DNA of 51,050 nt. Source: an uncultured Clostridia bacterium (GTDB taxonomy: Bacteria > Bacillota > Dehalobacteriia > UBA4068). Each line of letters begins with the position of its first letter. Within the stretch, counting starts at the first letter, position 1. A program made the translations under genes and the position numbers. Below are positions 6,496 to 15,105 of the stretch, in pieces. The DNA is taken from NCBI GenBank assembly GCA_944390945.1, contig CALXRV010000025.1, positions 1-51,050 on the forward strand, given 5' to 3'. Under the pieces are notes generated by a model, which saw only the letters and a program-made list of their open reading frames with translations, was not told the DNA's origin and did not search any database.

Positions 6496-9223
6496 CGGTT
6501 GCCCCCCTTTTCTCTGCTCCGGCTTGCGTATAAAGTGCCATTTCCGCAGCAGACGCCGCATGTCGGCAAAGCGTTTGCGGCGGAATATCGGCAAGATATG
6601 GGCTTTCCGCCTGCGGATAGGCGTGGCCGCGCAAGCTGATGCCATTGCGGCTGCAGGTCAGAATCAGCTTTTCCCTGGCGCGAGAAAGCGCCACATAGAA
6701 GAGATGCTGCTCGTCTTTCTCCCCGCCGGCTGATTTTTGCGAAGCATAGCTGGGAAAATTCATCTCGTCTACCCCAGCCACGAATACCGTGCGAAACTCA
6801 CAACCCTTTGCCTGATGCACGGTGATCATCGGTATCTTATGTGTTTCCCGCAGCAGCAGATCCAATTCTCCGCCGGATAAAGAGGCACCCAGCAGCAGAT
6901 CATACAATGCAGCCAGCTGGTTCTGCGCTGTCTTCGCCCTGACTGCCACAATCTCCAGCAGGTCGTCGATCGCCGCCAGGCGCTCAGGCTCTGCCAGATA
7001 ACGCTCGCGGACTCCGCCCTCCGTCACCGCACAGCTGGTCAGCGCAAACAGCCCCTCCTCGCGCAGCTTACGGCACAGCTCCTGATAGAATGCAAAGAAG
7101 CTGCGAAAACGCGGCAGCAATGCGGTTACAATGGCCTGCCGCTTCTCTGCGGTCCGTGGCAGGTCGTTCTGCAGCAGATGCGCCAATACTGCCGCAGTCG
7201 CCGCGACATCGGAAAAAGCATCATGCGCCCGCACATTGACGATGCCAAAACTCTGGCACAGCGTCTCCAGCCGGTGATTCTCCAGCTCTGGATAAAACAT
7301 CTTTACCAATGGCAAAGTATCATAATGCGCTAGCGCAGCCAGCGGTGGCAAATGATTTTCCCGCAGCGCGCGCTCGATCATCGCCAGATCAAAAGCAGCG
7401 CTGTTATGGCCGACCAAGATTGCGCCTGCACTGAAAGTCCGAAATTCCGCGAGCGCCTCCTGTGCGGCAATGCCATGGTGGCGCAGAAATTCATTCGAAT
7501 AGCCATGCACCTGTTCTGCCCGGCTGGAAACCATACGCGTGGGACGGATAAAGCGGTTCATCTGCGCCAGAATATTTCCTGCCGCATCCACCCGCGCCGC
7601 GGCAATCTGGATCACCTCGTCCCGCGCCAAATCCAGACCAGTCGTTTCCGTATCGAATACGACCAATGGCGCGCCTCCTGCTTCTGCCGCAGCCAACAGC
7701 GGCGCATAGGGGTCGCCCTGGGCATAGCTCGCCTGCTGCAAAAAAGAGCAGATGGAAAGGCCGCAAGCACCGGCCTCGCGCAGCTTGCGTCGTACATAAG
7801 GCGTAACTGCCGGCAGATAGCGGCGAACCGCCCATTCCAGCGATACACCGTCATACGGGTTTGCTACCAAGCGCAGATAGGCGAGGATATCCTTGATCTC
7901 GCTACGCTTAAACAGATTGACATCTTCGCCTGCGGTAAAAAAGCGCAAACGTTCCCCAGCCGGCAACGCGGCATTCCGCTGTCGGAAACAGTCGTAAAGC
8001 AGGCGGATATAGCGGTTAGAACGCGCCAGGATGCAGACGCCTTCACGTTCTTTCGCCGGCATCCGGCGCAGCAGATCAAAAATCAGGTCTGCCTCTGCTT
8101 CAGGATAGGGCAACGTATAGAGATCGATCTTTTCCCCGCTACAGGCCTGTGCTGCCAAGGGCTGTGGGGGATAAAAATGGCTGACCGCATCGCCAAACAT
8201 ATTTTGCAGATAGCCAAAGCAGGCTTTGGTCAGCATCTGCGTCGCGCGGTAATTGCGGGTCAGCATATAACGTTTGGCCTGGTAACGTTGTTCAAAATCG
8301 ACCAGTACCGCATCAGGCGCCGCACCGCGCCAACCATAGATCGACTGGAAATAATCCCCGCACATCATGATGCGGTTCTCCGCAAACAAGCGGCCGAGCA
8401 CCTTGTATTCAAGCAGGCTGGTATCCTGCATCTCATCAACGAACAACAAGCGGCAGCGGGAAAGCCAGCGCTGCCGTACCGGTTCTTCCTGCAGCGCCTC
8501 CCAGGCACCGATGATCAGATCATCATAATCCAGCCGCTCCTCCATCTGCAAATAGCGCTCATACTCTGTGATCAGGGCGTCAATATGCGTCTCCATCTCA
8601 TGCAGCAGGCGGCGATCCACGCTATAGCTCCCTTTATATCGGAAGGCAAACAGCTTTTCAAAGGCAGCTGGCTCGCGCTCACGCAGCAGCCGGAACACGG
8701 TATGCCATACGCCAGGCTGCCGGGGCAGCTCGTAAAGCACGCGGTAACGCTTGATTGCACTCACCAGATGAAACAGATTGACATTGGTCAACGGCCTGTC
8801 GTGCGGTAAACTGCGCGCCAGCACATGCGGCAAGATGATCTCCTGCAGGATCTGTTCACAATCGACCTCGTCACAGACCGGCGGTTCAGCGGCGTGTCCG
8901 CCAGCCAGCCTGGCCTCGTTTCGCAGCAGATGATAGCAAAAGCCATGTATCGTATTACAATAAACCTCCTCTGCACCAGCAAGGCCCTGGGTATAGTCGA
9001 CAATATCATCGGCCATTTCACGGCAGGCCTTGACGGTAAACGTCAGGCAGAGGATCTCCTCTGGCCGATACCTGCCTTCGCGCAATGCACGGGCGATCTT
9101 TTGCGCAACGGTGAAGGTTTTTCCTGTGCCGGCGCTGGCAAAAAGCAGGATATTGTGCGAAAAATCATTGATCACCGCCTGCTGTTCCGCATTCGGCATG
9201 CGTGGCGTCCTTTCCTCTGCCAT
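6482..9223 (-). CDS. UvrD/Rep-type helicase with inserted DnaQ-like 3'-5' exonuclease domain
   Basis: Superfamily 1 DNA helicase of 913 residues. Residue numbers here count from GTG 9229. Walker A ASAGTGKT is at 31-38, motif II FVDEMQDT at 263-270, motif III-like CGDYFQSIYGWRG at 290-302, a motif V-like MITVHQAKGCEFRTVFV at 801-817 and motif VI FYVALSRAREKL at 844-855. Between the helicase halves lies a complete DEDDh exonuclease: ExoI VVFDTETTGL (523-532), ExoII VGHNSAAFD (606-614) and ExoIII HDAFSDVAAT (669-678). All catalytic acidic residues and the histidine are present, so both activities should be intact. This suggests coupled unwinding and 3' trimming in DNA repair, which is inference. 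AGGAGG is 7 nt before ATG 9223; the GTG at 9229 is too close to it. trmO follows with a 14-nt overlap. Confidence 0.92.
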   Translation of the reverse strand: MAEERTPRMPNAEQQAVINDFSHNILLFASAGTGKTFTVAQKIARALREGRYRPEEILCLTFTVKACREMADDIVDYTQGLAGAEEVYCNTIHGFCYHLLRNEARLAGGHAAEPPVCDEVDCEQILQEIILPHVLARSLPHDRPLTNVNLFHLVSAIKRYRVLYELPRQPGVWHTVFRLLREREPAAFEKLFAFRYKGSYSVDRRLLHEMETHIDALITEYERYLQMEERLDYDDLIIGAWEALQEEPVRQRWLSRCRLLFVDEMQDTSLLEYKVLGRLFAENRIMMCGDYFQSIYGWRGAAPDAVLVDFEQRYQAKRYMLTRNYRATQMLTKACFGYLQNMFGDAVSHFYPPQPLAAQACSGEKIDLYTLPYPEAEADLIFDLLRRMPAKEREGVCILARSNRYIRLLYDCFRQRNAALPAGERLRFFTAGEDVNLFKRSEIKDILAYLRLVANPYDGVSLEWAVRRYLPAVTPYVRRKLREAGACGLSICSFLQQASYAQGDPYAPLLAAAEAGGAPLVVFDTETTGLDLARDEVIQIAAARVDAAGNILAQMNRFIRPTRMVSSRAEQVHGYSNEFLRHHGIAAQEALAEFRTFSAGAILVGHNSAAFDLAMIERALRENHLPPLAALAHYDTLPLVKMFYPELENHRLETLCQSFGIVNVRAHDAFSDVAATAAVLAHLLQNDLPRTAEKRQAIVTALLPRFRSFFAFYQELCRKLREEGLFALTSCAVTEGGVRERYLAEPERLAAIDDLLEIVAVRAKTAQNQLAALYDLLLGASLSGGELDLLLRETHKIPMITVHQAKGCEFRTVFVAGVDEMNFPSYASQKSAGGEKDEQHLFYVALSRAREKLILTCSRNGISLRGHAYPQAESPYLADIPPQTLCRHAASAAEMALYTQAGAEKRGATDAKG

Positions 9224-9279
9224 CCGCACACCTCCTTTCCTGGGGTTTCTCGCTTTGCGATCTCTGCTTCCTATTTATT

Positions 9280-9288
9280 ACTATATCA
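9280..9288 (-). promoter_or_regulatory. Possible extended -10 for helicase-trmO
   Basis: On the minus strand TGATATAGT forms an extended -10 (TGnTATAGT) about 57 nt before the helicase start. No good -35 is visible. The rest of 9224-9382 shows no gene. Confidence 0.35.
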
Positions 9289-9382
9289 TATTTCCCGCTA
9301 TTTTACCATGCTGCGGCGCAGGGCTGCCGTCAGGGGCTGTTCCCCAGCCGGATATTCTCCGTTTCGCATCTTGCCGGCGCAA

Positions 9383-9416
9383 TAAAACGGCGGACAGCTT
9401 CTGCTGTCCGCCGTTT
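9383..9416 (-). terminator. Intrinsic terminator of the amidohydrolase operon
   Basis: Bases 9385-9398 and 9403-9416 form a 14-bp perfect stem with a 4-nt loop. On the minus strand the stem ends in TTTTATT. It lies about 37 nt beyond the stop of the last amidohydrolase gene. Confidence 0.85.
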
Positions 9417-9453
9417 CTGTCGCTAACCGGTCAGGATGCCGCCTGCCGCAATG

Positions 9454-10605
9454 CTAACGCTGATAAACGACCCTGCCGTCGATCATTGTCAGCAATACCC
9501 GGGCATCGGTATCCAGCCCCAACCGTCCCTGCACCAAAATCAGGTCCGCATCCTTTCCTGCCTCTAAGCTGCCCAAACGCTGCTCAAGCCCCAGCTGCCG
9601 CACAGGATTGATCGTTACCATACGCAGCGCACGCATATGCGGCACGCCATCGCGCACCACCTCACCGATATGGTGATACAAAGATTCTTCACTATAGAAA
9701 GGAGAATCCGTCACCATTGCCACATTCACGCCAGCGGCATCCAGCGCTTTGACTGCCGTCACATCTACCCGCCGCCGCTCGCCCGGCGCGCGGTAGGTCG
9801 CGATCGGGCCAAAACAGATCGCGCCACCGCTGGCAATGATCTCATCCAGATATTCTTCCGCACCCCAGGCATGCTCTAAAGAAAAACGCAAGCCAAAATG
9901 GTTGGCGAATTCAAGCGCCGTCAGAATATCATGTTGCGTGCAATGGATCTTGCAGGGAATTTCGCCGCGCAAAGCCGGCAACAAGGCTTCCAGGTCTGCA
10001 TCATAGGCAGGCTGTTGTCCAGCTTCCTGCTGCGCCAGGTATTCCTGCGCCCGGCGGAAGGTATCCCATAACAGCTGCGCCACACCCATCCGGGTCACCG
10101 GCAGCCTGCCGTATGCGCCAAAGTTTTTCTTTGGGTTCCCCCCCAGCGCGATCTTGACCGCAGCCGGCGCCTTCACCGTCATATCAAAGATATTATCGCC
10201 ATAGCTTTTCGCCACAAAAGCCAGGCCGCAATACACATTGGAGCTGCCGGGCGTCAGCAGCATATCCGTAATGCCATACTGATACGCTGCACGGAATTCC
10301 CGTGCGCGCGGATTGACGCCATAGCGCGCATCGAGCGCCGCATGCACCGGGTCGGAAGATTCGTTGGCGTCGCTGAAGGTGGTTTCCTGGCTGAAATCAA
10401 ACAGGCCAATATGGGCATGCGCCTCGAACAGCCCTGGCAGAACATACAGCCCGGTCGCATCGATCAGCTCCGCATCGCCGACCGGCAACTCTGTGCCGAT
10501 CTGCCGGATACGGCCATCTTCGATCAGGATATCCCCTAAAAATGGTTCTGTCACACCATCCGCCATCGTGCACAGCATGCCACCCTGGATCAGAATACGG
10601 TTCAT
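9454..10605 (-). CDS. Amidohydrolase (imidazolonepropionase / prolidase-like), metal ligands present
   Basis: A 383-residue member of the metal-dependent amidohydrolase superfamily. The metal-binding HxH is seen in GLFEAHAHIGL, further ligands in IHCTQHD and SLEHAW, and the catalytic aspartate in MVTDSPFY. The C-terminal GSLEAGKDADLILVQG is the usual second half of the composite beta-sandwich. Position and motif order match an active hydrolase of a cyclic amide or N-acyl substrate; the substrate is unknown. The start is ATG 10605, whose A is shared with the stop TGA of the upstream paralogue, so the two are translationally coupled. It is the last gene of an MFS / amidohydrolase / amidohydrolase operon closed by the terminator at 9383-9416. 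Confidence 0.88.
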   Translation of the reverse strand: MNRILIQGGMLCTMADGVTEPFLGDILIEDGRIRQIGTELPVGDAELIDATGLYVLPGLFEAHAHIGLFDFSQETTFSDANESSDPVHAALDARYGVNPRAREFRAAYQYGITDMLLTPGSSNVYCGLAFVAKSYGDNIFDMTVKAPAAVKIALGGNPKKNFGAYGRLPVTRMGVAQLLWDTFRRAQEYLAQQEAGQQPAYDADLEALLPALRGEIPCKIHCTQHDILTALEFANHFGLRFSLEHAWGAEEYLDEIIASGGAICFGPIATYRAPGERRRVDVTAVKALDAAGVNVAMVTDSPFYSEESLYHHIGEVVRDGVPHMRALRMVTINPVRQLGLEQRLGSLEAGKDADLILVQGRLGLDTDARVLLTMIDGRVVYQR

Positions 10606-11720
10606 CAAAATACCACCTTTCCGTCAATGATACTGTGCGCCACTCGCGCCGCATAACTGGTGACCGGATGCCCGGTATAGACCGAAATATCCGCATCCTT
10701 ACCCACTTCCAGGCTACCCAGCCGCCGCTCCACCCCGAGCATACGCGCTGGGTTCAACGTCAGCATCGTCACCACATCCTCTGCTGCCACACCGGCACGG
10801 TAGGCCTCAATCGCATTCCAGAGCAGGGTCTCACGGCCGGAAGGCAGGCCGCCGTTGGATGTGGTAAACGCGATCAAATTGCCCTGCGCCGCCAGATCTA
10901 CCAACTTGGTCAGATCAATATCATGCTTTGTTACCTGCGAATAATCGTTGACATTTCCCAGCACCAGACCGACATGCTGCTGGATCATCTGCGGCAGCGC
11001 GCTGGCGAAGCAGTATCCGTCGACCAGATAAAGCGTCGCGCGCTCATCGCGCATGATATGCAAAAGACCATCCACCTCATTCTGGCTGCCAGCCGCGGCA
11101 AACACCGGCATTTGCAATTCATCAAAGGCAGCGCAGAGTGCCTGTTGGCTGGCACTGCGTTCCGCTGGCGCCGTTGCACGCGCCGCGCGCAATGTCTCTG
11201 CCCAAAGCGCAAAAATCCCCATCTTGGTCCGCAGCCGGGGGTGGTCCCCGCCATATGTCTTCTTCACATGCGCGGTTACGCTGCATTTCAGGCCGGCATG
11301 CTCCTTCACGATCCGCTCGCGCAGCCGTCCGGGCGCGGTTTTGCAGACCGCGATCTGTCCGCCAAACACGTTGTTATGCGTTGGCGCAAGGCCAACCGTC
11401 GTGATACCGCTCTTATAATATGCCTGCGCATCCAGCTCATCCGGATCTACAGCATAGCGGATGTTCATCTGCGGCGTCACCGGGTCCGAATGCTCATCAT
11501 TATCCTGCTGCGTGGTCGGCAATCCGGATGCGCCGATCGCAGCCGCCGGATCGATAAAGCCCGGGAAAACTTCATGGCCGCTCGCATCGATCACTTCAGC
11601 CGATTCCGCCGTCAGCCCTGGCGCGATCGCCTGGATCTTCCCCTCGGCAATCAATATATCGCAGGCGGGAAGTATGCGGCCATCCCCAATATGCAGATTC
11701 CCATTTTTCAACAACATCAT
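10605..11720 (-). CDS. Amidohydrolase-like protein lacking metal ligands (probable pseudoenzyme)
   Basis: A 371-residue paralogue of the next gene with the same fold landmarks: N-terminal beta-sandwich DASGHEVFPGFID, C-terminal GSLEVGKDADISVYTGHP, and similar central blocks (SGITTVGLAPTHNNVFGG against YGITDMLLTPGSSNVYCG). The catalytic positions are altered. The HxH site reads DPAAAIG, the KIHCTQ ligand site reads FAAAGSQ, the LEHAW site reads LVDGY and the catalytic Asp site reads FTTSNGG. It is therefore unlikely to bind the binuclear metal centre, yet it is full length and in frame. A structural or regulatory partner of the active paralogue is a reasonable inference. GGAGGG is 6 nt before ATG 11720; ATG 11726 directly abuts it. 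The MFS gene ends 21 nt upstream. Confidence 0.85.
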   Translation of the reverse strand: MMLLKNGNLHIGDGRILPACDILIAEGKIQAIAPGLTAESAEVIDASGHEVFPGFIDPAAAIGASGLPTTQQDNDEHSDPVTPQMNIRYAVDPDELDAQAYYKSGITTVGLAPTHNNVFGGQIAVCKTAPGRLRERIVKEHAGLKCSVTAHVKKTYGGDHPRLRTKMGIFALWAETLRAARATAPAERSASQQALCAAFDELQMPVFAAAGSQNEVDGLLHIMRDERATLYLVDGYCFASALPQMIQQHVGLVLGNVNDYSQVTKHDIDLTKLVDLAAQGNLIAFTTSNGGLPSGRETLLWNAIEAYRAGVAAEDVVTMLTLNPARMLGVERRLGSLEVGKDADISVYTGHPVTSYAARVAHSIIDGKVVF

Positions 11721-11741
11721 TCTCATCCCTCCATTTATCGT

Positions 11742-12971
11742 TCAGTGTGAAGCCGGTATGCCTTTATGCTTGGTCCATTTGTTTTTACGCGGCGCAGCGC
11801 CGGCACGATTTGGCGCATCCGGCACAGAGAAAGAGCATACGCAGGCCAGCACCGCTACGCCAACCAGCACCCACAGCACCGGCGGCAATCCCTGATGATC
11901 TGCCAACCGCCCCAAGAGCGGCGAAACCATACCGCCAAAACTGTTTGCCAAACCCATCGTAATGCCGGAAGCCAGACCAATATGATTCGGTACCAAAGAC
12001 TGCCCCAACGCCACGGAAGGGCTGAAGGCAAAATTGAGCATCATCGCCAGCGGAATCAGCATCAGCGTGGAGAACCAGACCGTGCGGGAAAGGATGACCA
12101 GGACAAGGCAGGGGATGACAAGCAGCAGTCCTGTCCGGATCACACGATTGAAGCCCAGCCGGTCGGCCAACCGCCCACCGATCAGCGTGGCGATCGCAGC
12201 TGCCACAGCCAGGATCGTCGTCGTGGAGCTGGAAACATTTTCCGGCTGCATAAGGATGTTCAGCCAGAAAAGCGGGATGAAGGTCGTGATGCCGATCGAG
12301 ATCGTCGAACGCATGAACACGACGAAGGTCAGCTTATAGAAAGAATGCCAATCGTCCTTTTGTCCGGCAGCGATTGCCTCAGCGGTAGCCCGCCGGCTCT
12401 CCTGCGCAAAGGAGGCAAGTTCCTTATTTTGCATTTGCAAAAACGCGGCCATTAAAAAGGAAGGGATGGCCAGAATCAGCGTGCCCGGCAGGCCGAACAG
12501 ATTGATGCCAAACACAACCAGCATCGGCCCGATCGCACCGCCCATATTGCCGCCAACGGCAAAATTGCTCATACCGCGTCCCTTGCGTTCGCCGGCCACA
12601 TAGTTTGCCATACGTCCGCCGTCAGGATGGAACAATGCGCTGCCGATCCCGGTCATGGTCACGGCAATGAACATCGCCCAATAGCTGTCAAAAAAGCCCA
12701 GCAAAGAAACGCCGCAACCCGCCATAAATACCCCCAGGCTCATCATCCAGGGGCGTGAATGCTTATCTGCCATATTACCAAATAATGGTTGTACGACAGA
12801 ACCGATACCGCTCAAGGCAAAGGTCAAACCGGCAGCCGCCGAATAGGATATCCCCTTTTCCACCATCAGAAAAGGCAGGATCGCCGGCAGGGCACCGCCA
12901 TTGATATCACAGCATAAATGCCCCAGCGTCATGATCCAGCCATATGTTTCGCGTTTGATTTTGAATGACAT
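11742..12971 (-). CDS. MFS transporter, fosmidomycin-resistance (Fsr)-like
   Basis: A 409-residue major facilitator with about twelve membrane segments. The segment GNMADKHSRPWMMSLG after TM2-3 and TGIGSALFHPDGGRMA are typical of the Fsr-like MFS group (fosmidomycin and related exporters). The C-terminal half repeats the loop pattern as GGRLADRLGFNRVIRTG. I start at ATG 12971 (MSFKIKRETYGW), preceded by GAGGG; the upstream in-frame extension is polar and not conserved. It is the first gene of an operon with two amidohydrolases 21 nt downstream, so uptake or export of the amidohydrolase substrate or product is the likely context. No clear promoter was found upstream. Confidence 0.88.
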   Translation of the reverse strand: MSFKIKRETYGWIMTLGHLCCDINGGALPAILPFLMVEKGISYSAAAGLTFALSGIGSVVQPLFGNMADKHSRPWMMSLGVFMAGCGVSLLGFFDSYWAMFIAVTMTGIGSALFHPDGGRMANYVAGERKGRGMSNFAVGGNMGGAIGPMLVVFGINLFGLPGTLILAIPSFLMAAFLQMQNKELASFAQESRRATAEAIAAGQKDDWHSFYKLTFVVFMRSTISIGITTFIPLFWLNILMQPENVSSSTTTILAVAAAIATLIGGRLADRLGFNRVIRTGLLLVIPCLVLVILSRTVWFSTLMLIPLAMMLNFAFSPSVALGQSLVPNHIGLASGITMGLANSFGGMVSPLLGRLADHQGLPPVLWVLVGVAVLACVCSFSVPDAPNRAGAAPRKNKWTKHKGIPASH

Positions 12972-13371
12972 GCTGTCCCTCGCTCTCCAATTTTTTCGCT
13001 CAATGATATGCCTATTCACATCAGCAAACACCACAAAAAGAAAAGACAACAAAAACCGTCTGCTTACATCCTTTACAAAAAGACTGAAGCGAAACCCTCA
13101 CGGTCCGCTTTCACTGTTTTCGCTTTCCGTTCGCACTATCCTGCTAAAATTTTTATTTTCCGACGAATTTTCTTACACAACAGCCCGACAACATATAAGT
13201 CATGCCTCTCTTAAGCATGTATTCTGTATATTCCATTTTCCGCATGCGCAGCCTTTGCTTTTATCTCCATTAGGAAGGAAAACGGAAACGGCGCTACATC
13301 AGATCATGCAGCAGCCTTTGTCAGCCAGAACCACAAAAATCCGGAAACCGTACGGCCGTCCGGCGGCAGAA
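12972..13371. other. Gene-free AT-rich stretch between MFS gene and tRNA
   Basis: About 400 nt without a supportable gene on either strand. It presumably holds the MFS operon leader and promoter. On the minus strand only weak matches are seen (for example TTGTGT, 17 nt, AATAAA). The open frames here lack ribosome sites and protein-like composition. Confidence 0.5.
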
Positions 13372-13397
13372 AACGCGCATCTTGGGAGATGCGCGTT
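13372..13397 (-). terminator. Terminator of the tRNA(CAT) gene
   Basis: AACGCGCATCT and AGATGCGCGTT form an 11-bp perfect stem with loop TGGG. Read on the minus strand it ends in GTTTTCT, about 20 nt after the tRNA 3' end. Confidence 0.75.
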
Positions 13398-13416
13398 CTG
13401 CAGCAGCAAAGCTGCC

Positions 13417-13492
13417 TGGTGGGCCCTATAGGGTTCGAACCTATGACCAACCGGTTATGAGCCGGGAGCTCTACCAACTGAGCTAAGGGCCC
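13417..13492 (-). tRNA. tRNA with CAT anticodon (Met, or Ile2 after lysidine modification)
   Basis: A complete cloverleaf on the minus strand: acceptor GGGCCCT / AGGGCCC, D arm GCTC-GAGC, anticodon stem with loop CTCATAA, T arm with TTCGAAC, and an encoded CCA end. The GGCTCATAACC core occurs in both elongator tRNA-Met and tRNA-Ile(k2C AU) of Firmicutes, so identity depends on TilS recognition and cannot be settled here. The outermost anticodon-stem pair is C.T. Confidence 0.92.
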
Positions 13493-13508
13493 TGGCTGCG
13501 TGCTTTTT

Positions 13509-13537
13509 ATTATACCGCGAAAGCATAAAATCGTCAA
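13509..13537 (-). promoter_or_regulatory. Promoter of the tRNA(CAT) gene
   Basis: On the minus strand TTGACG (13537-13532), a 17-nt spacer and a perfect TATAAT (13514-13509), 16 nt before the tRNA 5' end. Confidence 0.85.
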
Positions 13538-13655
13538 CCGCTTTCCCTACCGCTTTTTCCCTGTTTTAGCTGCAACTTCATCCGCCGGCTACCATCTCCG
13601 TCCTCCATACAGGCCATACCTGCCGTTCCGCTGCTGCCGCTCTCATAAAAAAAGC

Positions 13656-13684
13656 TTGACAAGCGCAGCATATTTTGCCATAAT
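13656..13684 (+). promoter_or_regulatory. Promoter of tRNA-Val
   Basis: TTGACA at 13656-13661, a 17-nt spacer and CATAAT at 13679-13684. The start point would be a few bases before the tRNA at 13694, so the 5' leader is very short. Confidence 0.85.
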
Positions 13685-13693
13685 ATTCTCGTT

Positions 13694-13770
13694 GGGGCTA
13701 TAGCTCAGTTGGTTAGAGTGCTTGCTTGACATGCAAGAGGTCACTGGTTCGAGCCCAGTTAGCCCCACCA
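13694..13770 (+). tRNA. tRNA-Val (GAC anticodon)
   Basis: A complete 77-nt cloverleaf with encoded CCA: acceptor GGGGCTA / TAGCCCC, D arm with AGTTGGTTAGAG, anticodon stem CTTGC / GCAAG with loop TTGACAT, T arm with GGTTCGAGCC. Anticodon GAC reads GUC and GUU. It is divergent from the CAT tRNA, each with its own promoter and terminator. Confidence 0.95.
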
Positions 13771-13776
13771 TCTTTT

Positions 13777-13812
13777 ATCGCGTATCCCGCAGGGATGCGC
13801 GATTTGTTTTTT
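13777..13812 (+). terminator. Terminator of tRNA-Val
   Basis: ATCGCGTATCCC pairs with GGGATGCGCGAT (one G.U) around GCA, followed by TTGTTTTTTC, 7 nt after the tRNA end. Confidence 0.9.
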
Positions 13813-13836
13813 CGTCTTGCCGCTGCATAGACATGA

Positions 13837-13874
13837 CCGGCCAGGCATGCAAGCCCTGCCGCATGCCTGGCCGG
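13837..13874. repeat. 14-bp perfect inverted repeat, function unknown
   Basis: CCGGCCAGGCATGC (13837-13850) pairs perfectly with GCATGCCTGGCCGG (13861-13874) over a 10-nt loop. It lies between the tRNA-Val terminator and the rpoD terminator. There is no clear U-run on either side, so it may be a secondary stop or a DNA element. Confidence 0.8.
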
Positions 13875-13894
13875 CGCAAAAACGACAGCTTAAC

Positions 13895-13936
13895 CGAAAA
13901 ACAAATCAAGCGGCACCGCCACCAGGCGATGCCGCT
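13895..13936 (-). terminator. Terminator of dnaG-rpoD
   Basis: On the minus strand a 12-bp stem (arms 13936-13925 and 13920-13909, one G.U) with a 4-nt loop is followed by TGATTTGTTTTTC. It begins 38 nt after the rpoD stop. Confidence 0.88.
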
Positions 13937-13974
13937 ATTCTCTTAGCGACCTAAACATTGCGCTGCAGTTCTGT

Positions 13975-15072
13975 TCAGTCGAGATAATCTTTTAATTTTT
14001 TGCTGCGGCTGGGATGACGCAGCTTGCGCAAAGCCTTGGCTTCGATCTGACGGATGCGCTCCCGCGTGACACCGAACACCTGTCCCACTTCCTCCAGCGT
14101 ACGACTGCGACCGTCTTCCAAACCAAAACGCAGCTGCAATACCTTTTTTTCGCGCGGAGTCAGCGTGCCAAGCACGTCTTCCAGCTGCTCGCGCAACAGG
14201 AAAAAGCTGGCCGCCTCCGCCGGTGCAAGCGCGTCTTCATCCTCGATGAAATCACCAAGGTGGCTGTCTTCCTCTTCACCGATCGGCGTTTCCAGGGAAA
14301 CCGGTTCCTGCGAGATCTTCAGAATCTCCCGTACCCGCTCCACCGGAATTTCCATCTCTTCGGCAATCTCTTCCGGCGAAGGATCGCGCCCCAGTTCCTG
14401 AATCAGCTGGCGCTGCACGCGGATCAACTTATTGATCGTTTCCACCATATGCACGGGAATACGGATCGTCCGTGCCTGATCTGCGATGGCACGGGTAATC
14501 GCCTGCCGGATCCACCAGGTGGCATAAGTGCTGAACTTATAGCCCTTATGGTAGTCAAACTTTTCCACCGCCTTGATCAGACCGAGATTCCCCTCCTGGA
14601 TCAAATCGAGGAAAAGCATGCCACGCCCAACATAACGTTTGGCGATGGAAACGACCAGGCGCAGGTTTGCCTCTGCTAGGCGACGCTTTGCCTCCTCGTC
14701 TCCTTCTTCCATCCGCTGTGCGTATTCCACCTCTTCTTCCGCGCTGAGCAAAGGCACGCGGCCGATCTCTTTCAGATACATGCGGACCGGGTCATCAATG
14801 GCAATGCCATCCGGCACGGAAAGGTCAATCTCCAGCGGTTCCACCACCGGAATGGCCTCTGCATCATCCGGGTCTGTGATCGCCTCCAGCACGATATCCC
14901 CCTGGTTGATCTCCACGCCAGCCGCACTCAGCTGGTCATAAACCTCTTCCATCTGCAGGGGATTCATGTCATATTCATTCAACGCATCCATCACTTCATG
15001 AATGGATACGCGACCGCGCGCTTTTGCGGTTTCGATCAGCTTTTTGACTGCATTATCGCGGTTCTGCTCCAC
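13975..15072 (-). CDS. rpoD: RNA polymerase primary sigma factor RpoD (SigA)
   Basis: Housekeeping sigma factor that directs RNA polymerase to promoters such as the TTGACA/TATAAT ones seen here. The 365-residue protein has region 1.1 ([17 protein letters not shown]), region 1.2 ([16 protein letters not shown]), region 2 ([19 protein letters not shown], then [13 protein letters not shown]), region 3 ([14 protein letters not shown]) and region 4 ([20 protein letters not shown]). Length and domain order match SigA of Clostridia and Bacilli. The start is GTG 15072, with AAAGGA 8 nt upstream; no upstream ATG in this frame fits. It lies 33 nt behind dnaG, the usual order in Firmicutes. Confidence 0.97.
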   Translation of the reverse strand: MEQNRDNAVKKLIETAKARGRVSIHEVMDALNEYDMNPLQMEEVYDQLSAAGVEINQGDIVLEAITDPDDAEAIPVVEPLEIDLSVPDGIAIDDPVRMYLKEIGRVPLLSAEEEVEYAQRMEEGDEEAKRRLAEANLRLVVSIAKRYVGRGMLFLDLIQEGNLGLIKAVEKFDYHKGYKFSTYATWWIRQAITRAIADQARTIRIPVHMVETINKLIRVQRQLIQELGRDPSPEEIAEEMEIPVERVREILKISQEPVSLETPIGEEEDSHLGDFIEDEDALAPAEAASFFLLREQLEDVLGTLTPREKKVLQLRFGLEDGRSRTLEEVGQVFGVTRERIRQIEAKALRKLRHPSRSKKLKDYLD

Positions 15073-15105
15073 GGATAAAATCCTTTCCCCTGCCGGCGCT
15101 GCCGG

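Noticed and set aside
7352-8809. 485-codon open frame on the plus strand
   Set aside because: Antisense shadow of the helicase-exonuclease gene, whose motifs are all conserved.
13139-13270. Small minus-strand gene between tRNA and MFS
   Set aside because: Only a 19-codon frame without ribosome site or conservation evidence.
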